DNA from: Massilia sp. W12
Lineage (GTDB): Bacteria > Pseudomonadota > Gammaproteobacteria > Burkholderiales > Burkholderiaceae_D
Direction of reading: 5' to 3'
DNA length: 64,000 bases
NCBI RefSeq assembly: GCF_037300705.1
Contig: NZ_CP147776.1
Span: 3,534,001 to 3,598,000, forward strand
In this document: positions 45,911 to 55,845 of the stretch, piece by piece
Position numbering within the stretch: the first letter of the stretch is position 1
Layout of the letters: each line of letters opens with the position of its first letter
Translations under genes and position numbers: made by a program
The notes under the pieces: model-generated
Told to the model about the DNA's origin: nothing
The model's input: the letters and a program-made list of their open reading frames with translations, nothing else
Database searches by the model: none

Positions 45911-46492
45911 ATGCTGAAATTGAACTTTGCTGCACGCTTGCTCGCCACTGCCGCTATCGCCACCCTGCCCGCACTCGCACACGCCGGTTATAACGGCGAT
46001 TTCGCGAGTCTGAGCTTCTCTCACAATGCATTTGGCACGCCTGTTTTCAGCAACCCTGCCCAGGTCGGCGCCGGCGTTGAATTCAGCGCATTGAGCGTTG
46101 ATAATTTCGGTCACCGCTGGACTTTGAACGGCGATGTGTCTGACAATGGCTTTACGCTGTTCTGGACTGAAAGCACGCGTGCACATGAGCCGAATGGCGG
46201 CAATATTTCGATGAGCGTACCGGCGGAATTCACCCTGTCCTTCGCCAATTCCACCGTGCAACCGCTGATGCTGCAGTCCTATTCCAGCCAGGGCCGTTAC
46301 AGCAATGGCCAAGCGCGTCTGACCGGGATCGAATACCTGAATGCGAATACGGTCAAATTCAAATTCAATGCCCTGTATGACACTGACCGCTATGTGTTTG
46401 CCAACGCCGTGCCGGAAGCGCAAACTTACGCCATGATGCTGGGCGGTCTGGCGATGCTGGGCTTGTTCTCACGCCGCCGCAAACAAGCTTGA
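45911..46492 (+). CDS. PEP-CTERM sorting-domain secreted protein
   Basis: 193 residues from ATG 45911 (GAGGA upstream). A signal peptide ends at ALAHA. The beta-rich body has no family I know. The C-terminus VPEAQTYAMMLGGLAMLG followed by RRRKQ is a PEP-CTERM signal (VPE motif, hydrophobic helix, basic tail), cut by an exosortase during export to the cell surface or matrix. The third position is Ala rather than Pro. No exosortase gene lies in this window. Confidence 0.88.
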   Translation: MLKLNFAARLLATAAIATLPALAHAGYNGDFASLSFSHNAFGTPVFSNPAQVGAGVEFSALSVDNFGHRWTLNGDVSDNGFTLFWTESTRAHEPNGGNISMSVPAEFTLSFANSTVQPLMLQSYSSQGRYSNGQARLTGIEYLNANTVKFKFNALYDTDRYVFANAVPEAQTYAMMLGGLAMLGLFSRRRKQA

Positions 46493-46516
46493 TCAGGCTT
46501 GTTGTCAGCAATAAAA

Positions 46517-46540
46517 AACCCGGCGTTTGCCGGGTTTTTT
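46517..46540. terminator. Bidirectional terminator between the PEP-CTERM gene and gltA
   Basis: AACCCGGC (46517-46524) pairs with GCCGGGTT (46529-46536) around a 4-base loop, with A-run and T-run on either side, placed between two converging genes. Confidence 0.92.
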
Positions 46541-46571
46541 ATTGTGCAAGCGCCGCATGCGGCGCTGCAAT

Positions 46572-47876
46572 TTATTTGCGCTCAGACATCGGCGGCACAT
46601 TGCGCACCGGCGAGCCGGAGAACAATTGACGCGGACGGCCGATTTTCTGTTCCGGATCGGAAATCATTTCATTCCATTGCGCGATCCAACCCACGGTGCG
46701 CGCCATGGCGAAAATGCCGGTGAACAGTTGTACCGGAATGCCCAGTGCGGATTGCACGATGCCGGAGTAGAAATCGACGTTCGGATACAGCTTGCGTTGT
46801 ACGAAGTAATCGTCTTCCAACGCAATCTTTTCCAATGCCATCGCGAGCTTGAATTGCGGATCGTTTTCCAGACCCAGCTCGGCCAGCACTTCGTGGCAGG
46901 TTTCGCGCATCAGCTTGGCGCGCGGGTCGTAGTTCTTGTACACGCGGTGGCCAAAACCCATCAGCTTCACGCCCGAGCTCTTGTCTTTCACTTTTTTGAC
47001 GAATTCGCCAATCTTGTCCACGCTGCCAATATCGCGCAGCATGTTCAGTGCGGCTTCATTCGCGCCGCCGTGCGCCGGGCCCCACAGACAGGCGATGCCG
47101 GCGGCGATACAGGCGAAAGGATTCGCGCCGCTGGAGCCGGACAGGCGCACGGTCGAGGTGGAAGCGTTTTGTTCGTGATCAGCGTGCAGGATCAGGATAC
47201 GATCCAGCGCGCGCACCAGCACATCATTCACTTTGTATTCTTCGCACGGGGTGGCGAACATCATACGCATGAAGTTGGCGGTGTAAGACAGGTCATTGCG
47301 CGGATACACGAAAGGCTGGCCCATCGAGTATTTATGCGCCATCGCCACCAAAGTCGGCATCTTGGCGATCAAACGGATCGCGGAAACGCGGCGATGGTGC
47401 GGGTCATTGATATCCAGCGAATCGTGGTAGAAGGAAGCCAGCGCGCCCACAGTGCCGACCAGCACCGACATCGGGTGCGCATCGCGACGGAAACCACGGA
47501 AGAAGAATTGCATCTGCTCGTGCACCATGGTGTGATAGGTGACGGTCTTGACGAAATCATTCTTTTCAGTGGCGTTCGGCAGTTCGCCATTAAGCAAGAG
47601 GTAGCAGGTTTCGAGGAAATCGCAATTTACGGCCAGCTGTTCGATCGGATAACCGCGATACAGCAATTCGCCCTTGTCGCCATCGATATAGGTGATGGCG
47701 GAATTACAGGAGGCGGTGGACATAAAGCCCGGGTCATAGGTGAATTTACCGGTTTCGCCGTACAACTTGCGAATATCGATCACATCCGGGCCGATGGTTC
47801 CCTTGTAAATCGGAAATTCTATCGAGGGGCTGCCGTCAGAAAACGACAGGGTTGCTTTGGTCTCGGATTTGTTCAT
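46572..47876 (-). CDS. gltA: Citrate synthase
   Basis: 434 residues from [10 protein letters not shown]; a longer frame to 47936 has no support. Active-site motifs are [27 protein letters not shown] and [10 protein letters not shown] (His, His, Asp). It condenses oxaloacetate and acetyl-CoA and is the hexameric, NADH-sensitive type I form by its length. It lies downstream of sdhCDAB-sdhE in the same direction with a 171-bp spacer (47877-48047). Confidence 0.97.
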   Translation of the reverse strand: MNKSETKATLSFSDGSPSIEFPIYKGTIGPDVIDIRKLYGETGKFTYDPGFMSTASCNSAITYIDGDKGELLYRGYPIEQLAVNCDFLETCYLLLNGELPNATEKNDFVKTVTYHTMVHEQMQFFFRGFRRDAHPMSVLVGTVGALASFYHDSLDINDPHHRRVSAIRLIAKMPTLVAMAHKYSMGQPFVYPRNDLSYTANFMRMMFATPCEEYKVNDVLVRALDRILILHADHEQNASTSTVRLSGSSGANPFACIAAGIACLWGPAHGGANEAALNMLRDIGSVDKIGEFVKKVKDKSSGVKLMGFGHRVYKNYDPRAKLMRETCHEVLAELGLENDPQFKLAMALEKIALEDDYFVQRKLYPNVDFYSGIVQSALGIPVQLFTGIFAMARTVGWIAQWNEMISDPEQKIGRPRQLFSGSPVRNVPPMSERK

Positions 47877-48047
47877 GGCTCTTCCTTCATCAAGGGGTGA
47901 GTCTAAATATAAAAAAAATGTCCATACCAACTGCAATGTCTTGCCACGCCTCCTGCGGGTTTTTCAGCCCATGCATGCAACATATCAGGCATGGGCCAAG
48001 TGTCAAGGCTGCTGTCAGCCTGTCACCCGCAAAAACCGCGCTGATGG

Positions 48048-48317
48048 TTACGCCGCCTGCAAACGCGTCAGCAGGCGCAACACTGACGGCGTGGCCAGTG
48101 TCCCTTCCGGCGCACACCGTGCAAGCAGCAAATCCAGCAATTGGTTATCAGACAGGTCGAGCAATTGGGACAGCGCCCCCACATCCTCATCCGACAGCTC
48201 CAACTCGTGTGCGTCCAGAAAGCGGGTCAGAATCAGGTCATTTTCGAGCAAACCGCGCCGCGCGCGCCAGCGCAGTCGCGCGCGACGGGTTGCATCATCC
48301 TGGTGGCGTTCTTGCAT
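48048..48317 (-). CDS. sdhE: SdhE, succinate dehydrogenase flavinylation factor
   Basis: 89 residues from MQERHQDD. RARLRWRARRGLLENDLILTRFLD contains the conserved RGxxE motif that contacts the flavoprotein. SdhE promotes covalent FAD attachment to SdhA. It starts 8 bases after the sdhB stop and so belongs to the sdh operon. Confidence 0.95.
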   Translation of the reverse strand: MQERHQDDATRRARLRWRARRGLLENDLILTRFLDAHELELSDEDVGALSQLLDLSDNQLLDLLLARCAPEGTLATPSVLRLLTRLQAA

Positions 48318-48325
48318 GCCTGACC

Positions 48326-49036
48326 TCAAACCGCCCGCCGCAACATCAATTCCTTGATCTTGCCGATTGCCTTGTTCGGGTTCAAACCCTTGGGGCAGAC
48401 ATCGACGCAATTCATAATCGAGTGACAGCGGAATAAGCGGTATGGATCTTCCAGATTATCCAGTCGGGCGCCGGTAGCCTGGTCGCGGCTGTCCGCAATG
48501 AAGCGGTAGGCTTGCAACAGGCCGGCGGGGCCGACGAATTTATCCGGATTCCACCAGAACGAGGGACAGGAGGTCGAGCAGCTGGCGCACAGAATGCACT
48601 CATACAGCCCATCCAATTCCTCACGTTCAGCCGGCGACTGCAGACGTTCTTTTTCCGGCGGAATGCTGTCATTTTGCAAATACGGCGTGATCGAGTGATA
48701 TTGCTTGAAAAATTGCGTCATATCGACGATCAGGTCGCGCACCACCGGCAAACCAGGCAGCGGGCGCAGTGTCACCGGCTCGCTTAACTCGTTCAAATTG
48801 GTGGTGCAGGCAAGGCCGTTTTTGCCATTGATGTTCATCGCGTCCGAACCGCACACGCCTTCACGGCAGGAGCGGCGCAACGCGAGCGAATCATCCACAT
48901 CCGACTTGATGCGCTGCAAGGCATCCAGCAGCATCTTGTCAGTGTCTTGCAACGTCACTTCCAGATCTTGCATATAGGGACGGGCGTCCTTATCCGGATC
49001 GTAACGGTAAATCTTGAATTTCATTGTACGTGGCAT
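48326..49036 (-). CDS. sdhB: Succinate dehydrogenase iron-sulfur subunit
   Basis: 236 residues. The [2Fe-2S] cluster site is [21 protein letters not shown]. The [4Fe-4S] and [3Fe-4S] ligands are [12 protein letters not shown] and [14 protein letters not shown]. It passes electrons from SdhA to the membrane quinone site. [15 protein letters not shown] is the usual betaproteobacterial N-terminus. Confidence 0.97.
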   Translation of the reverse strand: MPRTMKFKIYRYDPDKDARPYMQDLEVTLQDTDKMLLDALQRIKSDVDDSLALRRSCREGVCGSDAMNINGKNGLACTTNLNELSEPVTLRPLPGLPVVRDLIVDMTQFFKQYHSITPYLQNDSIPPEKERLQSPAEREELDGLYECILCASCSTSCPSFWWNPDKFVGPAGLLQAYRFIADSRDQATGARLDNLEDPYRLFRCHSIMNCVDVCPKGLNPNKAIGKIKELMLRRAV

Positions 49037-49068
49037 GTTTCTACCCTTGGCTAAGTACTTTGGAAGCG

Positions 49069-50853
49069 TCAGAAGGTGCGTTCTTTCGGCGGAATTGTCT
49101 CCACCGTCAGCGGTTTGGTCACCACGCGCTTGTACTCCAGATGGTTGTCATGCGAGAACCACAGCGTGTGCTTCATCCAGCTGTCATCGTCGCGTTTCGG
49201 ATAGTCGTCATGCGCATGCGCGCCACGGCTTTCTTTGCGCGCCTCTGCCGAGACGATGGTGGCTTTGGCGGCTTCGATGATGTTTTCCAGCTCCAGCGCT
49301 TCGATGCGGGCGGTGTTGAAGACCTTGGATTTATCCTTGAACGAAACATGCTTGCGCTTTTCGTCCAGGGCCAGGATTTGCTTCTTGCCTTCTTCTAACA
49401 GCGCATCGGTGCGGAACACGCCGCAATACTTTTGCATGGTGTTGCGGATCTCGCCGGCCACGCTTTGCACTTTTTCGCCGCCGGTGGAATTTTCCAGACG
49501 CGCCAGGCGTTCCATCACGCGGTCAACAGCTTCCGCCGGCACATCTTTATTGCTGCGGCTCTTCAAGTTTTGCGCCACCACATGGTTGCCTGCGGCGCGG
49601 CCAAACACCAGCAAATCGAGCAGCGAGTTGGTGCCCAGGCGGTTCGCGCCGTGCACCGAGACGCAAGCGCATTCGCCGATTGCGTACAGACCATTCACCA
49701 CCTGATTCGCATTCGGATCAGTGGCGCTGGGAACCACTACCTGACCATGGATATTGGTCGGGATGCCGCCCATCTGATAGTGAATCGTCGGCACCACCGG
49801 AATCGGTTCGCGCGTCGCATCGACATTGGCGAATTTGTGGCCGATTTCCAAAATCGAGGGCAGACGCTTTTTGATGGTGTCGGCGCCGATATGACGCAGA
49901 TCCAGCAACACATGGTCTTTATTCGGGCCGCAGCCACGGCCTTCTTTGATTTCCTGGTCCATCGAACGCGAGACGAAATCGCGCGGCGCCAGATCTTTCA
50001 GCTTGGGCGCGTAACGCTCCATGAAACGTTCGCCGTTGGAGTTCAGCAAAATCCCGCCCTCGCCGCGCACGCCTTCGGTAATCAAGACGCCTGCGCCGGC
50101 CACGCCGGTCGGGTGGAATTGCCAGAATTCCATATCTTGCAGCGGGATGCCGGCGCGCGCCGCCATGCCCATGCCGTCGCCGGTATTGATAAAGGCATTG
50201 GTCGATGCGGCCCAGATACGGCCCGCGCCGCCAGTCGCGAAAATCGTGGTCTTGGCTTCCAGCAGCATCACATCGCCGGTTTCCATTTCCAGCGCCACCA
50301 CGCCCACCACATCGCCTTCCGCGTCGCGCACCAGGTCAATCGCCATCCATTCGACAAAGAAATGGGTGCGCGCGCGCACATTGCGTTGATACAGGGTGTG
50401 CAACATGGCGTGGCCGGTGCGGTCAGCCGCAGCGCAAGCGCGTTGCACCGGCTTTTCACCCCAGGATGCGGTGTGGCCGCCGAACGGGCGCTGATAAATC
50501 GTACCGTCCGGATTGCGGTCAAACGGCATGCCGAAGTGCTCCAGCTCATACACCACCTTGGGCGCTTCACGGCACATGAATTCGATCGCATCCTGGTCGC
50601 CCAGCCAATCGCTGCCCTTGACGGTGTCAAACATATGCCAGTGCCAATTGTCTTCCGACATATTGCCCAGCGAAGCGCCAATGCCGCCTTGCGCGGCGAC
50701 GGTGTGCGAGCGGGTCGGGAACACTTTGGATAACACCGCCACATTCAGACCTGCCTCGGCCAATTGCAGCGAAGCGCGCATGCCGGAGCCGCCGGCGCCG
50801 ACGATCACCGCATCGAAACGGCGGCTTGGAATTGCAGTTTTGATAGCTGCCAC
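49069..50853 (-). CDS. sdhA: Succinate dehydrogenase flavoprotein subunit
   Basis: 594 residues from a GTG at 50853, two bases after the sdhD stop, nine bases after GGAG. The longer frame to 51039 runs through sdhD and is rejected. It has FAD binding at [20 protein letters not shown], the FAD-attachment His in [16 protein letters not shown], and the active-site [21 protein letters not shown] and [22 protein letters not shown]. It oxidises succinate to fumarate. Confidence 0.97.
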   Translation of the reverse strand: MAAIKTAIPSRRFDAVIVGAGGSGMRASLQLAEAGLNVAVLSKVFPTRSHTVAAQGGIGASLGNMSEDNWHWHMFDTVKGSDWLGDQDAIEFMCREAPKVVYELEHFGMPFDRNPDGTIYQRPFGGHTASWGEKPVQRACAAADRTGHAMLHTLYQRNVRARTHFFVEWMAIDLVRDAEGDVVGVVALEMETGDVMLLEAKTTIFATGGAGRIWAASTNAFINTGDGMGMAARAGIPLQDMEFWQFHPTGVAGAGVLITEGVRGEGGILLNSNGERFMERYAPKLKDLAPRDFVSRSMDQEIKEGRGCGPNKDHVLLDLRHIGADTIKKRLPSILEIGHKFANVDATREPIPVVPTIHYQMGGIPTNIHGQVVVPSATDPNANQVVNGLYAIGECACVSVHGANRLGTNSLLDLLVFGRAAGNHVVAQNLKSRSNKDVPAEAVDRVMERLARLENSTGGEKVQSVAGEIRNTMQKYCGVFRTDALLEEGKKQILALDEKRKHVSFKDKSKVFNTARIEALELENIIEAAKATIVSAEARKESRGAHAHDDYPKRDDDSWMKHTLWFSHDNHLEYKRVVTKPLTVETIPPKERTF

Positions 50854-50855
50854 GA

Positions 50856-51221
50856 TCACACTCTCCACAGGATCTGAATCATCCAGCCGGCGCAAGCGAC
50901 CAGCCAGACGATGGTAAACATATGCAGGAACAGACGTGCGCCTACCGGCTTGACATAGTCCATCCAGATATCGCGCACGCCAACCCAGACGTGGTACAGC
51001 AGCGCGCAAAAAGTAACGAAGGAGATCAGTTTGAACCACTGTTGCGCAAACAGACCGGCCCAGCCGTGGTAGCCGAAGCTTTTCGCGGTCAGTACGTTAA
51101 ACAACAGGATCAGGGTGTAGAGCGCCATGATGAAGGCGGTCAGGCGTTGCGCCAGCCAGTCACGCAGACCGTAGCCGGCCCCGACCACTAAGCGCTTGGG
51201 TCCGATATTATCTTGTGCCAT
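50856..51221 (-). CDS. sdhD: Succinate dehydrogenase membrane anchor subunit D
   Basis: 121 residues from [11 protein letters not shown], starting one base after the sdhC stop. Three transmembrane helices (about 30-50, 60-80, 95-117) and a [15 protein letters not shown] segment that contributes haem and quinone contacts. It anchors SdhAB in the inner membrane. Confidence 0.93.
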   Translation of the reverse strand: MAQDNIGPKRLVVGAGYGLRDWLAQRLTAFIMALYTLILLFNVLTAKSFGYHGWAGLFAQQWFKLISFVTFCALLYHVWVGVRDIWMDYVKPVGARLFLHMFTIVWLVACAGWMIQILWRV

Positions 51222-51222
51222 A

Positions 51223-51648
51223 TCAGAATACTCCAAAGATTTTCAAGCCGATCAAAGCGGTCAGCGACAGACTGATCACCAACACGCTGGCGGCTGAGTG
51301 ACGGGCGGAAATTTTATCCAGGCCGATGTGCAGATCCATGATCAAGTGACGGATGCCGGCGCAGAAATGGTGCAGATAGCCCCAGACCAGGACCAGCAGA
51401 AGCAGTTTGCACCATGGCTGGGCAAACCAGTTCAAGCGCAAATACTCATAAGTGCCTTCCGAGGTCAGGCTTTGTTCAAACAGATACAACACAAAAGGCA
51501 GCAGCAGAAACATCAGCAGCCCGCTGATCCGGTGCAGAATCGAGACTAAGGCCGCCAGCGGCAAGCGGTAGCCAATGATTTCTGTCACATGGATGTTGCG
51601 GAACTCAGGCCGTTTCTTTTTGCCGTTGCCTTGGATGGCTTCAGACAT
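51223..51648 (-). CDS. sdhC: Succinate dehydrogenase cytochrome b556 subunit
   Basis: 141 residues with three transmembrane helices. SILHRISGLLMF holds the Ser and Arg of the quinone site, and LHHFCAGIRHLIMD has the haem-ligating His. It is the first gene of sdhCDAB-sdhE. The 187 bp upstream (51649-51835) must include the operon promoter, but I see no clear hexamer pair. Confidence 0.94.
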   Translation of the reverse strand: MSEAIQGNGKKKRPEFRNIHVTEIIGYRLPLAALVSILHRISGLLMFLLLPFVLYLFEQSLTSEGTYEYLRLNWFAQPWCKLLLLVLVWGYLHHFCAGIRHLIMDLHIGLDKISARHSAASVLVISLSLTALIGLKIFGVF

Positions 51649-51835
51649 GGATTCCCCCTAAATATTCAAGAGTGACACGGACGGCGCAAAAACACCAAAC
51701 CCGCAATTTTCGCCGATTTTTGTGCGATACACCAAAAAAATTCCACAGTGCATCGTTTTTTCTTCCATTTTCCTGCCGCCGCCGGCATTTCAGCGGCAAA
51801 CACCGCCAAGTTTGCTCCGCCCATGAAATATACAC

Positions 51836-52651
51836 TCAACTCAATTCGTTATGATAGTGATAATCACGCGTCAAATACCAGCCGCGCCGCAATTCCACCG
51901 GCTGCTCGCCGTAAGTCAGGGAAACCCGCTCCACATGCAACAGCGGCGTGGCGGCATCCACCTGTAACAACTCACTGATGCGCCCTTCCGCCGCCACCGC
52001 ACGCAGCTTTTCGCTGGCGCGAATCATGCGCGTGCCGAATTCCTGCTCGAACAGGGCGTACATCGGCCCCTTGTACTCCGCCAGCCGCTCCAGCGTCAGC
52101 CCTTTGAACAGATTGCCGGGCAGCCAGATCTCTTCAACAATGGTCGGCGCGCCGGCAAAGCATTGCAGGCGACGGATGAAAATCACCGCATCGCCGGCTT
52201 TCAAGGCCAACAAGCGCGCCACCTCAGCCGGCGCGCGCAGGCGGCGCACCTCAAGAATCCGGTTTTCCGGTTGCAAGCGGTTGCCGGCGTCAGGCGACAG
52301 GCGCAAAAAGCGGAACTGCACTTTTTCTTCTTCGTGCGTGGCGACAAAAGTGCCCTTGCCCTGGCGCCGCACCACCAGATTTTCCGCCGCCAATTCATCA
52401 ATCGCTTTGCGCACCGTGCCCTGGCTGACCTTGAAGCGGGCCGCCAACTCGGTTTCACTGGGGATTAATTCGCCCGGCTTCCATTTGCCGGATTGCAGAC
52501 TTTGCATCAGCAAAGCCTTGATCTGCTGATACAGCGGGGCATACACAGGCGGCAGCGCACTGACCGCATTCGCGGCGGACGCTTCGCTTTTACCCGCTGG
52601 CGCGGGGACTGGATCGGTCAGGTCTGGGTTCATAAGGCCAGATTTGATCAT
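51836..52651 (-). CDS. GntR-family (HutC subfamily) regulator near TCA-cycle genes
   Basis: 271 residues. The winged-helix domain (about 38-108) has the GntR signature PSETELAARFKVSQGTVRKAIDELAAENLVVRRQGKGTFVA; the rest is a UTRA ligand-binding domain (EEIWLPGNLFKGLTLE, LLHVERVSLTYGEQPVELRRGWYLTRDYHYH). Divergent from mdh and upstream of sdhCDAB, it is probably a TCA-cycle regulator acting at the palindrome between it and mdh. The ligand is unknown. A second ATG lies six codons in. Confidence 0.9.
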   Translation of the reverse strand: MIKSGLMNPDLTDPVPAPAGKSEASAANAVSALPPVYAPLYQQIKALLMQSLQSGKWKPGELIPSETELAARFKVSQGTVRKAIDELAAENLVVRRQGKGTFVATHEEEKVQFRFLRLSPDAGNRLQPENRILEVRRLRAPAEVARLLALKAGDAVIFIRRLQCFAGAPTIVEEIWLPGNLFKGLTLERLAEYKGPMYALFEQEFGTRMIRASEKLRAVAAEGRISELLQVDAATPLLHVERVSLTYGEQPVELRRGWYLTRDYHYHNELS

Positions 52652-52679
52652 AAAAGCGCCGCCCCGTCCAGAAAAACAG

Positions 52680-52697
52680 ATGTCTTATATAAGACAT
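52680..52697. promoter_or_regulatory. 18-bp perfect palindrome, probable GntR operator
   Basis: ATGTCTTATATAAGACAT reads identically on both strands. It lies in the divergent gntR-mdh spacer, 29 bp from the gntR start and just upstream of a candidate mdh promoter. Symmetric sites of this size fit HutC-type GntR dimers. Confidence 0.75.
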
Positions 52698-52707
52698 AAG
52701 ATATCAA

Positions 52708-52736
52708 TTGACAAAACACCGTTCACTGACTAAACT
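52708..52736 (+). promoter_or_regulatory. Candidate mdh promoter
   Basis: A perfect TTGACA (52708-52713), 17-base spacer and TAAACT (52731-52736), placed ten bases after the palindrome. It would give mdh a long leader of about 290 bases, so a nearer promoter may also exist. Confidence 0.5.
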
Positions 52737-53035
52737 GACGGGCGTTTCAGGCTTGCGCCAAAGATTACAAAACTGTGCAAAGCTGCGCGCTGTTTGCGCC
52801 GTCAGGCTGACGCCAAATCCTGTATTCACTGCACAGCAAGCCGGTTCAACGGTATCATTGTCATTTGTCGAGGAAATGCCGGTCATGCAAAAGATAGGAT
52901 ATTTTTGCCCAGATGCAAGGCGCGTAAAGCGCTCTGCCGCCGCCGGCGCGGCGCGTCGTGATCAGATCAAGCTGATTGACGCACGCCAGACTTGCCGTAT
53001 TTACCGTTTCATCCTTCCTGATCTGGAGATCTACT

Positions 53036-54025
53036 ATGGCTAAAGCCCCAATGCGCGTCGCTGTCACCGGCGCCGCCGGTCAAATCGGTTATTCCCTGCT
53101 GTTCCGCATCGCCAACGGCGATATGCTGGGCAAGGATCAGCCGGTGATTTTGCAATTGCTGGAAATCCCCGACGAAAAAGCGCAAAAAGCCTTGAAAGGC
53201 GTGATGATGGAAATCGACGATTGCGCTTTCCCGCTGTTGGCCGGCATGACTGCGCATTCCGATCCGATGACCGCATTCAAAGACGCCGATGTGGCGCTGC
53301 TGGTCGGCGCCCGTCCGCGCGGCCCCGGCATGGAACGCAAAGACCTGCTGGAAGCGAATGCGCAAATCTTCACCGTGCAAGGCAAAGCGCTGGACGCCGT
53401 CGCTTCGCGCAATGTGAAGGTGCTGGTGGTGGGCAATCCGGCCAACACCAACGCCTATATCGCGATGAAATCGGCGCCTTCGCTGCCGGCTAAAAACTTC
53501 ACCGCCATGCTGCGTCTGGACCACAACCGCGCGCTGTCGCAAATCGCCGCCAAAACCGGCAAGCCGGTGGCTGCGATTGAAAAACTGTGCGTCTGGGGCA
53601 ACCACTCGCCGACCATGTACGCGGACTACCGTTACGCCACCATCGACGGCGCCAGCGTGAAAGACCTGATCAACGATCACGAATGGAACCGCGACGTGTT
53701 CCTGCCGACCGTGGGCAAACGCGGCGCAGCGATCATCGAAGCGCGCGGCCTGTCCTCCGCTGCCTCCGCCGCCAATGCCGCAATTGACCATGTGCGCGAC
53801 TGGGTGCTGGGCACCAATGGCAAATGGACCACCATGGGCATTCCGTCTGACGGTTCGTATGGCATCCCGGAAGGCGTGATGTTCGGCTTCCCGGTCACCA
53901 CCGAAAACGGCGAATACACCATTGTGCAAGGCCTGTCTATCGATGAATTCTCGCAAGAGCGCATCAACAAGACCCTGGCTGAGCTGGAAGAAGAACGCGC
54001 AGGCGTGGCCCATCTGCTGGGTTGA
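53036..54025 (+). CDS. mdh: Malate dehydrogenase (NAD)
   Basis: 329 residues from [21 protein letters not shown] (GGAG upstream); the longer frame from 52976 is rejected. It has the nucleotide-binding GAAGQIG, the substrate Arg loop [25 protein letters not shown] and the catalytic [11 protein letters not shown]. This is the cytosolic-MDH-like type common in betaproteobacteria. It oxidises malate to oxaloacetate for citrate synthase. Confidence 0.97.
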   Translation: MAKAPMRVAVTGAAGQIGYSLLFRIANGDMLGKDQPVILQLLEIPDEKAQKALKGVMMEIDDCAFPLLAGMTAHSDPMTAFKDADVALLVGARPRGPGMERKDLLEANAQIFTVQGKALDAVASRNVKVLVVGNPANTNAYIAMKSAPSLPAKNFTAMLRLDHNRALSQIAAKTGKPVAAIEKLCVWGNHSPTMYADYRYATIDGASVKDLINDHEWNRDVFLPTVGKRGAAIIEARGLSSAASAANAAIDHVRDWVLGTNGKWTTMGIPSDGSYGIPEGVMFGFPVTTENGEYTIVQGLSIDEFSQERINKTLAELEEERAGVAHLLG

Positions 54026-54124
54026 TCCTGTTTGAAAGCGGCGCCGGCGATTTCCGGCGCCAGGCGGCAGGCGGCTCGGCGCCGCTTACCGCCTCCCCAC
54101 CCAGCAACGAGAGGAACGCCAGGC

Positions 54125-55093
54125 ATGCATGCCGCCGAGGTTTTATTCCAGGGCACACGCCGCCCGCTGATCCTGCCCCCGTGCGACCATTACGCGGGTG
54201 CGGAAAAGCTGATGCGCAAGTCGCTGGCCCTGCAACAAGAGCTTGGCCCGATTTTTGATCTCACCTTTGATTGTGAAGACGGCGCCGCCGCCGGCGATGA
54301 AGCCGCGCACGCGCGCCTGATCGGCAGCTTGATCGCCTCCCCTGAAAACCAGTTTGGCCGCATTGGCGCCCGCGTGCACGATGTGCACAGCCGCCATTTC
54401 CGCGACGATGTGGCGCATATTTGCGAACTGGCCGGCAAGCGCCTGGCCTATCTGGTGTTGCCCAAAGCGGAAGGACTGGATGATGTGCAAGCCGCACTCG
54501 ACATAATCGCGCAATACGCGCCGCCCGGCCTGCCGCTGCATGTGCTGATTGAAAGCCATGGCGCGCTGCACGATGCCTGGCGCATCGCCGCCCTGCCGCA
54601 AGTCGAATGCCTGTCTTTCGGGATTATGGATTTTGTTTCAGCCCATCATGGCGCGGTGCCGGCGCAAGCGATGCGCTCGCCGGGCCAATTCAGCCACCCG
54701 CTGGTGGTGCGCGCCAAGCTTGAAATCGCCGCCGCCTGTCATGCGCACGGCAAAATCGCCTCACACAATGTCTGCACCGAATTCAAAGACAGCGCCCAGG
54801 TCGCACACGACGCCGCGCGCGCAGCGCAGGAATTCGCCTATCAGCGTATGTGGAGCATCCACCCGAATCAAATCAAGCCCATCGTCAAAGCGTTCACCCC
54901 GCGTAATTCGGAAGTGACGGAAGCCTGCGCGATTCTGCTCGATGCGCAGCAGGCGCAATGGGGGCCGATACAACAAAACGGCAGACTGCACGATCGCGCC
55001 AGCTACCGTTATTATTGGACAATTTTGCAACGCGCGAAGGCGGCAGGCATGCATGTGCCGGAAGCTGCGCAAAGCTTGTTTGTAAATGAATGA
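54125..55093 (+). CDS. HpcH/HpaI aldolase / citrate lyase beta-like (CitE) protein
   Basis: 322 residues from the ATG at 54125; the frame continues 31 codons upstream without support. It has the TIM-barrel family blocks [64 protein letters not shown] and [12 protein letters not shown], with the acidic Mg2+ ligands. It is probably a CoA-ester lyase, such as malyl- or citramalyl-CoA type. Its place between mdh and acnA is conserved in relatives. Confidence 0.88.
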   Translation: MHAAEVLFQGTRRPLILPPCDHYAGAEKLMRKSLALQQELGPIFDLTFDCEDGAAAGDEAAHARLIGSLIASPENQFGRIGARVHDVHSRHFRDDVAHICELAGKRLAYLVLPKAEGLDDVQAALDIIAQYAPPGLPLHVLIESHGALHDAWRIAALPQVECLSFGIMDFVSAHHGAVPAQAMRSPGQFSHPLVVRAKLEIAAACHAHGKIASHNVCTEFKDSAQVAHDAARAAQEFAYQRMWSIHPNQIKPIVKAFTPRNSEVTEACAILLDAQQAQWGPIQQNGRLHDRASYRYYWTILQRAKAAGMHVPEAAQSLFVNE

Positions 55094-55136
55094 ACCCGGC
55101 GCCCTCATGTTGATAGCGCCAAGACTGAAGGAAGAA

Positions 55137-55754
55137 ATGATGGCTGACTCCCTGTTTGCACTGATTACGCGCACCTTGTGCCTTGCGCTGCCGCTCGCCT
55201 TAAGCGCGCCGGCATTGGCTGCGCCCACCGAAAAACCTGCTGTGAGTCAGAAAAAGACCAGCAAAAAGGCCGGCAAAAAAACCGCCGCGCCCGCCACCAG
55301 CGAAAACGAAGCCGCGCCCGATGTGCAAGGCGCACAAGGCGTGGACTACCACTGCGAACACGGGGCCAGCCTGACCCTTTATCAATACGTCAACGATGAG
55401 CAGCGCGCCGCCCTGCGCTGGAAAAACCGCCTGCTCAGCATGAAGCGCATCACCACCTCCACCGGCGCGGCGCGCTTTGAAAACACGCAAGCCGGCTTGG
55501 TATGGATCGGCATTCCGGCTAAAGGCATTTTGCTGGACGCCAAGAAAGGCCAGCAACTGGCGAATGAATGCAAGAGCCGGGAACAGGTGTTGGAAGCCCG
55601 GCAACAAGCCGCGCCGGCGCCTGTGAACAGCGCCGCCGCACCGGCCCAGCCGGCAGCGGCAGCCGCGCCGGCGGCAACCGAGCAGGCTGGCGCGCCGGCT
55701 GCGCCGGCAGCACCGGCGCAGCCGACCGCAACCGCAGCACAACCCGCAGTTTAA
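55137..55754 (+). CDS. Exported protein with a lysozyme-inhibitor (MliC)-like domain
   Basis: About 205 residues with AAGGAAG before the ATG pair. A signal peptide ends at ALAAP, then a Lys/Ala-rich linker. A middle domain (YHCEHGASLTLYQYVND to LANEC, two Cys) matches the MliC pattern of c-type lysozyme inhibitors. The last 60 residues are Ala/Pro repeats. The MliC call rests on motif resemblance only. It lies in the mdh-acnA run. Confidence 0.7.
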   Translation: MMADSLFALITRTLCLALPLALSAPALAAPTEKPAVSQKKTSKKAGKKTAAPATSENEAAPDVQGAQGVDYHCEHGASLTLYQYVNDEQRAALRWKNRLLSMKRITTSTGAARFENTQAGLVWIGIPAKGILLDAKKGQQLANECKSREQVLEARQQAAPAPVNSAAAPAQPAAAAAPAATEQAGAPAAPAAPAQPTATAAQPAV

Positions 55755-55845
55755 GATCATGCAGGCGATCCGCCTGCCGTTTTTCCCCGGCCAGCCAGGC
55801 AGCTTTGGCCGCTGCAGCCGGGTTTATCACACATAAGGAGAAGTC

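Noticed and set aside
50854-51039. N-terminal extension of sdhA into sdhD
   Set aside because: It would translate through sdhD in another frame; GTG at 50853 gives the normal SdhA N-terminus and follows the sdhD stop.
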